From Coriaria nepalensis (taxonomy: Eukaryota; Streptophyta; Magnoliopsida; Cucurbitales; Coriariaceae): a DNA stretch of 64,000 bases. Made by a program: the position numbers and the translations under genes. Below are positions 12,768 to 24,377 of this stretch, in pieces. Numbering within the stretch: the first letter of the stretch is position 1; each line of letters opens with the position of its first letter. The stretch is from contig CP114481.1 of NCBI GenBank assembly GCA_027186245.1, positions 2,154,501 through 2,218,500 of the forward strand, given 5' to 3'. Below the pieces are notes generated by a model. That model saw only the letters and a list, made by a program, of their open reading frames with translations. It had not been told where the DNA came from and ran no database searches.

Positions 12768-13005
12768 TCCTCCTTAATTCCCTTAAAAAGTTGGCCAAAG
12801 TGAAACGAGTAAATGATAGTTACTTGGGTGGGCAGTGCGCTTAGGGGTAGCAAGGCTATTAAGTCTAGTTTTTATGGAGAACATAACATGCTCAACGGTA
12901 ATAGGAGGAGAGGAAGCATTGTTGTGGAGTTGGTTGTTTCTTCCTTTTAAATAAAGTAGATGAAACTCGAGAAGCTAATGCAAGTGACCTTGGAAGAGAG
13001 GGAAG
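12768..13005. other. Short spacer after DRT111
   Basis: This covers the end of the DRT111 3' flank and a stretch of ordinary composition. I see nothing recognisable before the LINE remnant begins. Confidence 0.4.
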
Positions 13006-14560
13006 AAGCTGGTCGGGAGAAAATTCAATCAAGCCTAGAATCCCACGATGTCAAGGAGGGGGGGATGAACATCAAAGGCTTCAAGAGACTCCAAATAGTA
13101 GATGATAGTGACAAGAGCCGAAAAGATGATTCCTAGTTTCCTCATGACAAAGACAAAGGATGCAAGCATAGCAAGTGGGGATTCCAAACTTCCTAGAACG
13201 ATCATGATGTAGAGGTGATTGAGAATAATGGCTAACCAAGTAACAAAAGCATGTCTATGAATGTGACTGTTGAACCAAATAGAATTGGCCCATACAACCC
13301 GAGCCGCCCTATGTCTAAATTTATCCCAAGCACTAGGAATAGAAAAATCCATAGGCGAATGAATCCAAGTGAAGATGTCCGACGTAAGAGGGTTAGGGAG
13401 AATGGAAAGAAGGATAAGATCTTGGATTTTCCCCCAAGGAATGGAGGGAGGGGAGGGGAAAGACCAAGAGGAGTTGTCAATAAAGTCACTAACCGAAAGT
13501 TTCTTGCTTAAACCCGAGGTAACGATAGTATCATCCCCTATTAAATTTTCAATAATGCTATCGGGAACCCAAGAGCTACACCAAAGGGAGATAGAAGCAC
13601 CATTACCAACCTTTCATCGAAAGGATCCATGAGCACGATAATCGGCCTTAAGTATATTCCTTCAAGCCCAAGTGCACGGGTTCAGAATAGGGGAAGTCCA
13701 AAATCACTTATTTCTAAGCAAATGGTTACGACTCAAGCCAGCCAAATAGCACTCAGATAGGTGAAGATATTACAAATGTGTTTAAGTTGAGCAACACGTT
13801 CCATTCAGTAATGTTTTTAACCCCTAAACCTCCTTCTCTTTTAGGGACACAAGCCAAATTCCAAGAAATTTTAGCACTACCAATGCTGCTAAGGGAAGCT
13901 CATTTCCAAAGAAAATCCCTCATAATGCGGTCCACCTTCTCAAGAGTTTTCATGGGGATGATAAAGAGAGAAGCACAATAAACTTGAATAGAAAAGAGAG
14001 TTGTTTTAATGAGTTGGACTATACCAGCAAAGGAAACGAACTTTGAAGATCAACTTTTAGCTCGACTAATTCGACCAATCCACAAGAGGTTTGTAGTCAA
14101 CATAGGAAAGTCTAGAAAAGAGAGGAATGCCGAGGTACCTTATGGGAAGAGAGCCAACCGAGAAACCAAGAGAAGAGATTATTGAAGCTTTGACGCTATC
14201 CAGAACATTATTGAAGAAGATATTTCTTTTAACTTGAATTGGAATAAGACTAAAGAGGTCAGAAAAGTGCTTGATAGCTTCTTTTATAGCAAGGCCAAAT
14301 TCAAGTCCCCCTTAGAGAACACCATGAGATCATCCGTAAAACAAAGGTGAGTAATCCTCTCTCTAATACATTTAGAGTGTAGGGTAAAGTGATTATCATG
14401 CTCCAAATTATTAAGCAAACATCGAGATAATGTCACCTTGTCTAATGCCTCAGCTACATCTAAAGAAACCTGTGAGTTCACCATTAATAGATATGGAGAA
14501 AAAAGGAGAGGAGATGCACCCCCATGCCCCACTTGATGAAACGAGTGGGAAAGCTCATAG
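13005..14560 (-). pseudogene. LINE reverse transcriptase C-terminal remnant
   Basis: The minus strand reads the 3' half of a plant LINE (non-LTR) polyprotein. From right to left it shows THLCFTDDLMVFSKGDL (the FADD catalytic box, with the first D retained), SIISSLGFSVGSLPIRYLGI and PLFSRLSYVDYKPLVD. These are followed by the thumb region with many stops. It ends in a zf-RVT-like part near 13090-13330 (ANSIWFNSHIHRHAFVTWLA). Endonuclease and N-terminal parts are missing, which is normal for a 5'-truncated LINE copy. Multiple stops and frameshifts show it is dead. Confidence 0.8.
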
Positions 14561-14748
14561 TTTCAAGGACCTTTTGAATGAAATCTCACCTCATCATGTC
14601 ATATACTTTCATTCTCTTCATGTCATATACTTTCATTAGGTCAATTTTAAAGCCACATTTCGGAGGACCCGTACTAAGATGATAACAATGTAAAAATTCT
14701 TGGAAAAGGAGAATGTTGTTACTAATGCACTTACCACCAATAAAAGCT

Positions 14749-14921
14749 TAAGCCACTAATATAAGTGTATTACATAATTTGAATGGATGAGTATATAAAA
14801 GCTTAATCCATCCAAGGGTGTCTCACTTCGTTATTTACATTTACATCTTTATATTTTTACATTTTCTTTGGATTGAATATTATCCTCAACAAATTATGTA
14901 ATACACTTATATTACAGCTTT
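14749..14921. repeat. Inverted-repeat element (MITE or palindromic relic)
   Basis: Bases 14758-14780 and 14891-14913 are perfect inverted repeats of 23 bases (left arm begins aatataagtgtattac). The similarity extends a few bases outward to aagc on both sides. The 110-base interior contains a TATA-like tatataaaag. The structure fits a small MITE, but no target-site duplication is evident. Confidence 0.55.
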
Positions 14922-15109
14922 ATAATTTGAGCTAGAGCTTCAAAACCCAAAATTTTCAAATCTTTGGATTTGAATTGAACTTGGACTTCAAAGTGGTTGG
15001 AATTGAATTTAAAATTTTGAAGGGTTTAGCTTGATTCGAGTCAAATTCGGATTTCTTTTTTAAAGAATGATTTGATTAAAACCCGCATCCAAAATTAAAG
15101 TTTTGAACT

Positions 15110-17745
15110 TAGATTTGACAGAGATAAGATTTTGGTGGTGGTCTAAAAAATGCAAGGACAACTTTTCCAATTTTAGTTAATGGAATGTTCGAATATTAAC
15201 TTGAAAATACCATGAAGGTGTATATAGACGATATTTTATTCAAGAGTGTACGAAAGAAAGAACACCATGTGGAAGCATTTGAGGTAATTAAGAAGTATGA
15301 GATGAAGATAAATGCTGAGAAATGTACTTTTGGGGATACATCGTGCATCATTAGAGAATAGAGGCTAACTAAGAAAGGGGGTTGGGCAATATTGAATCTA
15401 AGGGTGCTCCAAACCAAGAAAGAAGCTCATGGGTGGACAGGAAGAGTAGTAACATTGAGTCGCTTTGTGAGTAAGTCTACTGACAAGTGTCTACCATTCC
15501 TAAAGGCCTTGAAAAATTCTAATAAACAAGGATGGATTGATGAATGTGGTCAAGCCTTTGAGAAAATAAATTATTATTTGGTAAAAATTACAAAACTAAT
15601 GTCAGTGAAGTGGCATTTAGCTCAATATTACTAAGGGATTAAGGGGGGAGATGTAAATCCCAATATACTACACTAGTAAGGTAATGAATGGTCCAAAGAG
15701 TAGATATCTCCCATCAGACAAGGTAGCCTTGGCGCTAGTGACAGTCGTTAGGAAATCACGACCGTACTTCCAATAGCGGTACTTACAAACTTACCATTCA
15801 ACCGTATCCTCCAAAACCTTGACACGTCTAGAATGCTCCTTAAATAGTCTGTGGAATTGTGAGAATCTGAAATCACTTTTAAGCCCATGACAACAATAAA
15901 GGGCTAAGCCTTGGTTGAGTTTATCTCATAATTCACAAATCCTGAGATTAGTGGGACTTTGTAAGATATTTCTTCAATCAAGAAAACAAGCAAGGATAAG
16001 CAAAACGTTTGCCTGGAAGATGACTTTCCCAAGCAAGTCATCCAATACAACCTCCCTTTTGGAACTTGCAATTTAATGGGGTGACAAATAAAGAGGGGTG
16101 TGGAGCGGGTATAATTCTGATCTCCCTAGTGGGGTACCGCATATAGTATGCGCTATGTTTCAATTGCATGATCTCAAATAATAAGGAAGAATATGAAGCC
16201 TTAATATTTGGATTATAACTAGGACTAAAGGTAGGATTTAGCAAAATCAAGATATTTACTAACTCACAAGTGGTAATGTCATAGATAAAAGGGGAATTCG
16301 CGGCTAAGTCCAACAAAATGGCCTCTATCAGAAAATTTTTGAGGAGTTTCCCTCAAAATTAAACCAATACAAATTATCACACATAACACAGGAGAATAAT
16401 GTTGACGCAGATATGCTAGCTAAATTGGCCACCCTACCTTAAACTTCACTAGCCAATGGTGTCATAAGGAGATACTTAGATGAATATAGTATAGTCCAAA
16501 CACAAAAAGTTATCTTATTAGAAGAAGAAGCCTAGATTGAACCTAACAAGAAATACCTAAACATAGAAGAGCTCCCCAATTCAAGAAGGGAAGCTAGAAA
16601 AAAACACGTAGCCAAAAGCATCATAGTAGGGGATATATAGTATCAGAGAGGCCGCTCATAACCTATGATGAGGTGTGTGGAAAAAAAAAGACACTCACCA
16701 GATCCTAAGAGAAGTACATGAAGTAGTGTGCGGGAGTCACTCAGCAGGGCAAACAGCCATGCAAAAACCTCTTCGTCCTGGATACTTATGGCCCACTCTG
16801 AGGATAGATGTTGAGTATTTCTGCTGACATTGTCAGTAATGCCAAATGCATGCAAAAATTACAAAGAACCTTTGGTCTCACTGATTTCATTGACTAGTGT
16901 GTGGCATTTTACAAAGTTAGAGATAGATCTCATAGGGCCATTAACCCAAGCGACTGGCAAGGAAAAGTATGTCATTTTAGTTATCAATTACTTTACCAAA
17001 TAGCCTTTGATAGCCATTAGTGAGAAGCTATGATGATGTTTATTTAGAAAAATATTTTCTTTAAGTATGGAGTGTTTGAAAACTGATCACAGACAATGGG
17101 AGGCAGTTTGACAATACTAAGTTTGGAGAGTTTTGTGCCGAGTTGGGCATCATGAATTTGACCTCATCTACGACTCATCCTCATGCTAATGTATAAGTTG
17201 AGTCGGCTAACAAGGTCATAGAGCAACTATTTAAGAAGAAGATTAAAGATCATAGAGGAAACTAGGCTGAGGAGTTACCTTTTGTTATATGGGAAATACG
17301 AGCCACATTAAAATTTTGTACAAGAGAAACTCCTATTAGTTTGACATGTAGGGCGAAAATCATAATACCTGCTGAGATCCGCTTACCCACCAGTAAGAGG
17401 TTATTGCTTAATGAAGAAGAGAATTCTTAGATCCCACATAAACTGCTAGACCGGCTACCCAAAATTGGAGATGAGTCAAGTATCAGAAGAGAAGCTATAA
17501 AGTGTAGGGTAGATAGGCATTACAACCAGAAGGTATGTCAAAGGCCGATCGCAATGGGTAAGAAATTAGCCACCAAGGAGTGAAAATCGTTAGGGGAAAA
17601 TTGGAAAAGTTTATACATATTTTTAGAAGAAGCCAAGCCTAGGACATACCCACTGCAAAACAAGGTAAGAAGGAACTTATCCCACCCATGGAATGCAAAG
17701 CACTTGAAGGTATACTACGAGCCTAATGAGGAAGTGTACGTTTTA
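15110..17745 (+). pseudogene. Ty3/Gypsy retrotransposon pol remnant (RT, RNase H, integrase)
   Basis: Stops and frameshifts are frequent, but pol order is preserved. The RT palm comes first (TMKVYIDDILFKS, the YVDD box now YIDD; then KKYEMKINAEKCTFG). The RT/RNase H connection follows (LTGRVVTLSRFVSKSTDKCL in mixed frames). RNase H-like sequence is at about 16100-16430. The integrase zinc region is near 16690 (LREVHEVVCGSHSAGQTAM). The integrase core has the ITDNG-like block near 17090. The C-terminal tail is NLSHPWNAKHLKVYYEPNEE at about 17660-17730. The final HPWNAKHLK block is typical of plant Tat/Athila-side Gypsy elements with long polyproteins. Gag, protease and LTRs were not identified, so this is a pol fragment. 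Confidence 0.85.
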
Positions 17746-17755
17746 AGTTTTAATT

Positions 17756-17935
17756 AGATGTGTCAAAACGGGCCACCCGACCCAGCCCCTTTAGGGCTTT
17801 TCACTATTTAGCCCCGGGCTGGGCTTAGCCTATTTTCAAAATATATGTCCGGACCTGACCCGAAAAGCCCTTTAGATTTATCTCAGGCCCATTCGGGCTT
17901 AAAATGGGCCGGGTTCTACCAGGCCTAAAAATCCG
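17756..17935. mobile_element. hAT-like element end, truncated
   Basis: It begins tagatgtgtcaaaacgggcc, close to the common plant hAT terminus TAGAGGTGTCAAAACGGGCC. It continues with GGGCC/GGGCT-rich text and several cagcccc, gggctgggc and cccattcgggc blocks. No matching right terminus was found before the Copia leader sequence, so the right side is lost or was overwritten. Confidence 0.5.
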
Positions 17936-18004
17936 CACGTGGGCCTTACGTGCTAAGCCGCCGCAAGCTTTTCACACGTACTCTACACGTGCCAGTCCTC
18001 CGAA

Positions 18005-18145
18005 GCGATGTCATCAGTGCCACATCATCCCTAGACACGTCATTAGTGCCACATCATCTGCCTCGTCAACTGCCACATCATCTTGTCACGTTAAAGTTAT
18101 GCGTTGACTCTGACCAAAGTTGACCGTTGACTTTGACCATAGTTA
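18005..18145 (+). repeat. Copia leader: tandem gccacatcat units and a W-box-like cluster
   Basis: Three imperfect units end in gccacatcat (about 18020, 18050 and 18075). They are followed by four TTGAC(C/T) motifs within about 40 bases (18104-18140), in the order ttgact, ttgacc, ttgact, ttgacc. TTGAC(C/T) is the W-box bound by WRKY factors. The block lies just before a Copia gag, where a leader or LTR end is expected. No complete LTR was defined. Confidence 0.45.
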
Positions 18146-18218
18146 ACCAGGTGCTCTCTTCTCTATTTTTCATCATGATTCTATATTTGTGGTCTGTTTT
18201 TGCATTTGAGTGTTTTAG

Positions 18219-19885
18219 ATGGCACAAAACGAGATTCTTCATCATGTTCAGACTATATTGGATGGAACAAATTATATGGTGTCGTCTCAATCTATGCGAA
18301 GCTTTCTTAAAAGTCGTAAGCTTTAGATGTATGTAACTGGAGAGGTAAAAAGGCCAATTGTAGGAGCTTTTGAATCAGATAAGGCTTTCACTACTCGTCT
18401 TATTGATTGGGATATCAAGCATCATCAAATTCTTACATGGGTCTATAACACTACTATCTCATTTATTTCTGCGCTTTTTGGCAGTTTTGATGAAGCAAAG
18501 GCTGCTTGGGATATGCTTGCCTCCCGCTATTCTTTTGTGGATGGTGCTCACGAGTATTAACTTATGTTTAGCTTTTTCATCTGAGGCAGGAACCTGGTCA
18601 AAGTACAAATGATTTTCTTGCTCGCATGAAATTCTTGTGGAATCAGGTTGATGTTTCTGGTCCTATTTGGAAGGATCCTACTGATGCTGAGATGTATATT
18701 ATACGTAGAAATCAACATTGCCTTCACCAATTTTTGATGGCACTGCATGATGATTTTGATCATGTTAGTGTGTAACTCTTACATCGTTCTCCTCTTCCCA
18801 CTTTGAACACTGCCATCTTTGAAGTTGTCAGTGCCGAGACTAGATCGCAGACTATACACTCTCAGCCCTGTCATATAGTGTTGGCTGCACCATCCTCGAG
18901 TTCTTCATCATTTCAGCGAGAGCATTATGACAGGTCAGATACTTCTTGACTCCCTTCTAAGTCTCGAGATAATAATTACTGTCGTTATTGTCAACGTCGA
19001 GGGCATACTATTGACAAGTGTTGGTATAAAGGAAGAGCTATTACACCAACAGTAGCTATTGCTCATATTAAGCGTAGTTTATCTCTAGTTACATCATCTC
19101 TAGCTACTCCATCTTCAAATACTTCCTTTGGCTATGCATTAGGATCTAGTGTCACTTTATTTCTAGTTGACTTCGAGGCAATAGTCAACTAGGTTGTCCT
19201 ATCTCATTCAGGTAATGCATCTTCTTCTGTCCTCTCAGGTACATCTTCCCCTTGGCTTTTTGACTTTACTTGTTGCAATCACCTGACATCTCACCTTACT
19301 TCCTTGGCCACATCTGCACCTTCACCTCATTCCTCATAATTTTGCACAGCTGATGGATCTATTATGAATGTTAAAAATATAGGCACTACCAGTACACCTT
19401 CCCTTTCTCTTTCTGAAGTTTTTCACGTGCCTGAATTAACCTTCAATCTCCTCTCTGTTGGCCAAATGTGTGAACTTGGATATAGACTTGTTTTTTACTT
19501 TTCGGGTATGCATGTGCAGAATCCTCACACGAACCAGACCCTTGGGACCTGGCGTAGAGTTGGGCGCATGTTCGAACTCTCATCCTTACACCTCCCCACC
19601 ACAAATATCTCTATTTATGCCTCATCATCATCCTCATCTCTTACACTTTGGCATTCGCGTCTTGGTCATGCATCTCCATCTCGCGTTCATTTTTTAGCGT
19701 TAAAGGGTTTGTTAGGTTTAGTGTCCAATAGTCCTTTTGATTATATTTCATGCCAACTTAGAAAACAACCTGCGTTGCCTTTTAATAATAGTGAGTCTCA
19801 TGCTATTGCTTCTTTTGATTTGATTCATTCTGATGTTTAGGGACCTTCTCTTGTTGCTAGTATGAGTGGCTCTCGTTATTTTGTT
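18219..19885 (+). pseudogene. Copia gag-protease and integrase start, decayed
   Basis: From the ATG at 18219 the frame reads a UBN2-type gag (ILDGTNYMVSSQSMRSFLKS, then a TAG replacing the expected Trp, then MYVTGEVKRPIVGAFESDKA). Next is an intact CX2CX4HX4C zinc knuckle near 18980 (CRYCQRRGHTIDKC). The protease-like region has DFTCCNHLTS in place of the D-S/T-G catalytic motif. It is followed by FHVPELTFNLLSVGQMCELG, the GAG-pre-integrase LTLWHSRLGHASPSRVHFLA, and the first integrase block (FDLIHSDV, GSRYFVIFVG). The reading stops there, so reverse transcriptase is absent. Most stops are explained by G-to-A or C-to-T changes. Confidence 0.85.
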
Positions 19886-20248
19886 ATCTTTGTTGGGTAG
19901 AAGTGTGAAGCTCGCTAGTTAAGGCCCAAATCTTATGAGGCAGAAATGGGCTATATCTTTGCCATCAGTCCATTTAGACCTGAGCCGCTCTTGACCCAGT
20001 TACTGCACATAACCTGCGATACTTATATTACTTCTCTTCAGATGGTACTCGATACATCAGTATTCTTGGTACTCTCTCTCTCGAAGGCGATTTCTAGGAT
20101 TTGGTTTTTCAGTGTGCAATCTCTCTATATGCTTCTTCTGATTTCTTGGTCATCATGGTATATGCATACGTCGAGTTTCTTTATGTTGTATGATTTTTGG
20201 TGTGAGATCTGACTTTTGTTTGAGCTCAACGTGGATCTACCTATTTGG
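19886..20248. other. Unassigned sequence between two Copia relics
   Basis: It has an open plus-strand frame of 88 codons from 19946 but resembles no protein I know, and the composition is ordinary. It could be an LTR or leader fragment of one of the flanking elements. Confidence 0.3.
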
Positions 20249-20374
20249 TGAACCACGGTAAATTTCTAGTGTTGTTTGTGATTGTGTGTTTAACTATGTT
20301 GTTAATTGAATCAAATCTGCAACTAGTTAGAAATTAAGGTATTCAAGATTGGAATAGATTAATAAATTACAACA
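20249..20374 (+). repeat. Left LTR of the Copia derivative
   Basis: It starts tgaaccacgg and ends ttacaaca just before the primer-binding site. It is similar along its length to 22792-22923, with mostly transition differences. Confidence 0.8.
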
Positions 20375-22791
20375 GTGGTATCATAGCCCTTTTTAACTAG
20401 ATCAAAACTATTCCATGTATATTTCTGGTTTATTTATTAGGGTTGAGTTTCTTGATTGATTATGTTGAGATCTATATGTTTCTAAATGATTTCTTGCTTG
20501 ATTGTTAAATCTAGAAATAGATGAACACATATGATCCATATGTTAAAGAATCTAGTTGAATGATATGATTAATGACTATTAAATAAAAATATAAGAAATA
20601 AAATTGTTATATTCTGTTGTGATCTAGTGTGTTATAAAATGTGGTGAACGTGTATATCTATTCTATCTTGATTGAATAAATAAAACTGAATGTAATCTGC
20701 TCATCTATATTTGATTCAAAAACTTCGAGAGAGAGAGAGAGAGAATGGCTTCCACTACTCTTCAAACCCCCATATTTGAGAAAATCAAATTTCAGAATAT
20801 GGAAAAAGAAGATGACTACCTTATTATCGCATAATAAGGTGCTCTCTGCTTTAGAACCAGATGACACAAAATAGACAATCAAAAATTTGGCAAGGAAAAC
20901 TGAGATTAACTAGGAAGCATACAATTTAATGGTCTTAAATTTAGGGGAAAGTGTTCTGTGAAAAGTTGATAGCTTAAAGATGCCTCTAGATCTCTAGGGT
21001 AAGCTTTCTGTACTTTATTCTAAAAGATCTGCACCTAGTTTAGCATATCTTAAGGGTACTTTATTTTGATGGAAAATGGATGTCAGTAAAAGTATAGATA
21101 ACAATATAGATGATTTTCTAAAAATGATATTAATCCTTAAGGGAACTAACCAAGCTATTGATGAAACAAGTCAAGCAATGATACTATTACAATATGTTTC
21201 GAATGATTATGATGTAGTTAAATATTCATTGAAATATATAAATTATACCTAAGACCTAGTCATAGTTGACCATAAGGCCAGAGAACTAGAACTGAATACT
21301 ACAAAAAGAAGTAATAGTAATCTCTTTGTTAAAGTTAAGGCAGAAAGGAAAGGATGAATCAAGAAAATATTTTTTTTGTAACAAACTAAGATATCTGAAG
21401 AAGAACTGTTATGCATTCAATAATAGTAAGAAAGTTAATATGAATAATGTACAATGAAATGTTGTATTTAAGTCATCTACTACTTATTATTCTGAAGTAT
21501 TAAACGTATCTAAATGTATTACTATAAATGAATGGAATATGAATTCTGGCTGTACCTTTCATATGAGTTCGAATATAATATGATTTCATGCTTTTATTGA
21601 ACTTAATAAGGAAACTGTCTACATGAGAAATAACCACATGTGTAAGATAGAGGGAATATATAGCATAACCTTAAAACTACACAATGGAAATTTGATAAAA
21701 TTAACAAATATAAGATACATTCCTGAACTAAAAGAAACCTGATCTCCTTAGGAACTTTAGCTGCAACAGGGTGTTCATATAAAGCCAAAAAGAATTGCAT
21801 CTCAGTCTATAAAAACAATAACCTAGTTTTAAAAGGCATAAAAAGGAATGGATCATATGTGTTGTGTGGATTTTTTTTAATGGTAGAATAGATTCTGCTC
21901 TTGTTACCAATATAACTGAAAGTTCAAATATATAGCATTTGAGATTGGACCATATAAACCTAAAAGGTATGGCAGTTCTATATAAGTATGATATGCTTGG
22001 TAAGATTACTTCTCCCTCCATTGATTTCTGTGAAATATGCATACTAGGAAAACAACATAGGCTTAATTTTCATAAAGGAATGCACTTAGCTAAGTTATGT
22101 CTTGAGTATGTTCATGCAGATTTATGAGGTTCTTAAAAAAATATATCTCATGGTCAAAATAGATTATTTATGTCCATAATAGAGGATTTTAACAAGAAGG
22201 TTTGGGTGTTTTTGTTAAAGTCCAAGGATGAGATTTTAGAAAAATTCATAGGTTAGAAAACCTTGGTAGAAAACGAATTAAATAAAAAGGTGAAAACACT
22301 CAGAACAGACAATGGTTTGAAGTTTTGCAATCGGAAATTTGATGAATACTATAAAGAACATGGAATCTTAAAGCATAGAACAATAGTTAGAACACCTTAA
22401 TAGAATGGGATAGCGGAGAGAATGAATATGACACTTCTAAAAAGGGTAGGATGTCTTATGATTACAATTGGTATATCAAAATTATTTTGGGGAGAGGTAT
22501 TACAAATTGCTACTTATTTGATAAATAGAAGTCCATCTATTGTGTTAAATTATAAATATTCAGAATAAGTTTAGAATGATAGGAAACCTGATCTAAGTAA
22601 TTTGCGTGTGTTACCTATCTATGTGCACAAAATAGATTCAAAACTTGACTCTAGATCTCTTAAATGTGTTTTTCTTAGTTATCAAAAGGGAACAAAAGGT
22701 TATAGATTTTGAAATAAATATTTTACTAATATTAGGGTAATTTACAAACAGATTTGCCAAGGGTAATTTATTTAATGTGGATGTATATGAT

Positions 22792-22923
22792 TGAAAAATC
22801 ATGATAAATTTCTAGTATTATTTATGATTAAGTGTTTAATTATGCTGTTAATAATTAAATCAGATATGAAACCAGTAAAAAATTATGGTATTTAAAATTA
22901 GAATAAATTATTAAATTACAACA
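22792..22923 (+). repeat. Right LTR of the Copia derivative
   Basis: It starts tgaaaaatca and ends ttacaaca. It shares aaatttctagt and the terminal ttacaaca with the left LTR. Confidence 0.8.
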
Positions 22924-23170
22924 AACTATATATTTGTAGAGCTGATGCATAACAACTATACATCATAACAATTATAAACCAACAGCTTACAGTCCCATGC
23001 AAACTTTGATCCAACGAGCAGTTACTAAATGGGTCGGATCAAAATATAATCTTTGATGGGATGGAAGAGCTAATTCTGATATGCGAAATCCAAAAACAGA
23101 ATAGACAAACTACCCTTAAATCTCATCTCTCTGATTCTCAACCCCATGATAAGTCTAGCTAGCTACTGAG

Positions 23171-23236
23171 TAGTGACTCTAGTCTTGTCTGGTCTTAGTC
23201 TAGTCTATCATTGACCTTAGTGACTCTAGTCTTGTC
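23171..23236. repeat. Short direct repeat
   Basis: The 19-base word tagtgactctagtcttgtc occurs at 23171-23189 and again, identical, at 23218-23236. The spacing is 47 bases. It lies just upstream of a TATA-like sequence at 23279-23285. Confidence 0.85.
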
Positions 23237-23376
23237 CCCACCCCACTCCGGCCCACTCCACCCCGCCTAGGCACCTACTATATAATCTTAACACACCCGC
23301 AGAGAAAAGACCTTAAAGATACTCCTTCCTTCTCTACGGTAGCTAGGATTTGCCACTTTTCTTGGGTTTCGAAAAC

Positions 23377-23448
23377 ATGATGATATCATTGCACTTTAAT
23401 GTTCTTGCTTTGTTTTTGGTGTTTGTCTTTGTCGGGGAAACAGATTAA
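23377..23448 (+). CDS. Candidate small secreted-peptide reading frame or orphan first exon (weak)
   Basis: A 23-codon frame starts ATGATGATA at 23377 and ends TAA at 23448. It encodes MMISLHF followed by a strongly hydrophobic run (VLALFLVFVFVG), then ETD, which resembles a signal peptide. A good TATA (ctatataatc, 23278-23287) lies about 95 bases upstream, with pyrimidine-containing leader sequence between them. That layout is typical of the first exon of small cysteine-rich secreted proteins, but I found no convincing second exon downstream. It may be a dead or truncated gene, or chance. Not recognised as any named family. Confidence 0.25.
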   Translation: MMISLHFNVLALFLVFVFVGETD

Positions 23449-23699
23449 CAAGTTAAAGCACGCTTGTCTAATTAACGAATAAATTAAAAAAACAAAAACA
23501 GATTTGTATATACACCTATTACATATACGTACATATATACGCTTTTTTTTTTTTTTCAATTTGTCCTTAACTGCTCAAATTATTATTTAAGATGGTATTA
23601 GAGGATGAAGTTTATGTTAGATGGGTTTACATTCAATAAATCAGTATGTTTTGTTATTTCTATGTCGTTTTTTCGTAGATAATTTTTTGGAAGGACACG

Positions 23700-23768
23700 T
23701 CAATCCTATATATATATAAATATATATGTGTGTATGAATTATGTATATATATATATATATATATATTT
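23700..23768. repeat. (TA)n microsatellite
   Basis: Alternating TA runs occur at 23708-23730 and 23742-23766, separated by a few mixed bases. Confidence 0.9.
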
Positions 23769-24005
23769 CTTTTAAGATTAGTGTATATATATGTTCGTGG
23801 AGTGAGTCCGAAAAAAGGAGCAATGTACTGTGACAGAACTATGCTCGAAATTCGTCTTTATATGTATGGGTTTTAACCCATGATTTTTTTAGAACTTCTC
23901 GATATAAAAAGACTGATACACTGAAAAAGGGTTAAAAATCAAACAAGGAAAATACTTTAATTCTCGGCCCATCTAAAATCATGTTTAAAATGTGGTGATG
24001 TATTA

Positions 24006-24185
24006 CGCATGCATGCATGCATGCATGGGTGATATATATGATATGGTACTTTTGCATGCATGGATGCATACGTTATAAACTGTACTAGTGGGCATATTAA
24101 TTAGTATTAAAGTACGTAATGTAAAACAGTCGTATATTGTAAGGCCACGTGGTGGCGTAAGCAGGCTGCATGCGAGGCATGCATA
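24006..24185. repeat. Cluster of RY-type CATGCA words
   Basis: A (GCAT)n run at about 24007-24027 is followed by gcatgcatggatgcat at about 24054-24069 and gcatgcgaggcatgcat at about 24167-24184. CATGCA is the RY element bound by B3 factors in seed promoters. Here no adjacent gene makes a regulatory role likely, so it may be simple-sequence DNA. Confidence 0.5.
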
Positions 24186-24377
24186 TTTTGTGCAGTAGTG
24201 GTCGGAGGTCCTCCACATTAGATCACATTTGTCATCTGTGTTGAGTTTGACTGTTGTGGCCGGTTGTCACAAAAAACAAATTTCCGGTGGGTGAAATTTT
24301 AGAATACCTGAAGATGTATAACTCGAACTTATTTTTTTTTTGTTAAGACTTTTAATTACGTGGGTCTTAGTTTTTGA

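Larger units (their letters stand above)
20249..22923 (+). mobile_element. Copia deletion derivative with both short LTRs, RT/RNase H missing
   Basis: Related direct repeats bound the element: the left LTR at 20249-20374 (about 126 bases) and the right LTR at 22792-22923 (about 132 bases). Both begin TGAA and end TTACAACA. One base after the left LTR lies tggtatcatagcc (20376-20388), a clear initiator-Met tRNA primer-binding site. Inside are gag (RSAPSLAYLKG and DNNIDDFLKMILILKGTNQA), GAG-pre-integrase, and integrase with TLRTDNGLKFCNR at about 22290 and YLINRSPS at about 22520. Integrase text stops near 22740 and the right LTR follows within about 50 bases. The whole RT/RNase H segment is therefore deleted. 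Many stops are present. No target-site duplication is visible. Confidence 0.85.

Noticed and set aside
15392..15634. Independent 80-codon plus-strand gene
   Set aside because: It is the connection region of the Gypsy reverse transcriptase.
23641..23823. Minus-strand frame rich in Ile/Tyr
   Set aside because: Translation of the TA microsatellite.
24006..24185. Seed-type RY promoter
   Set aside because: No credible gene follows, and part of it is a (GCAT)n microsatellite.
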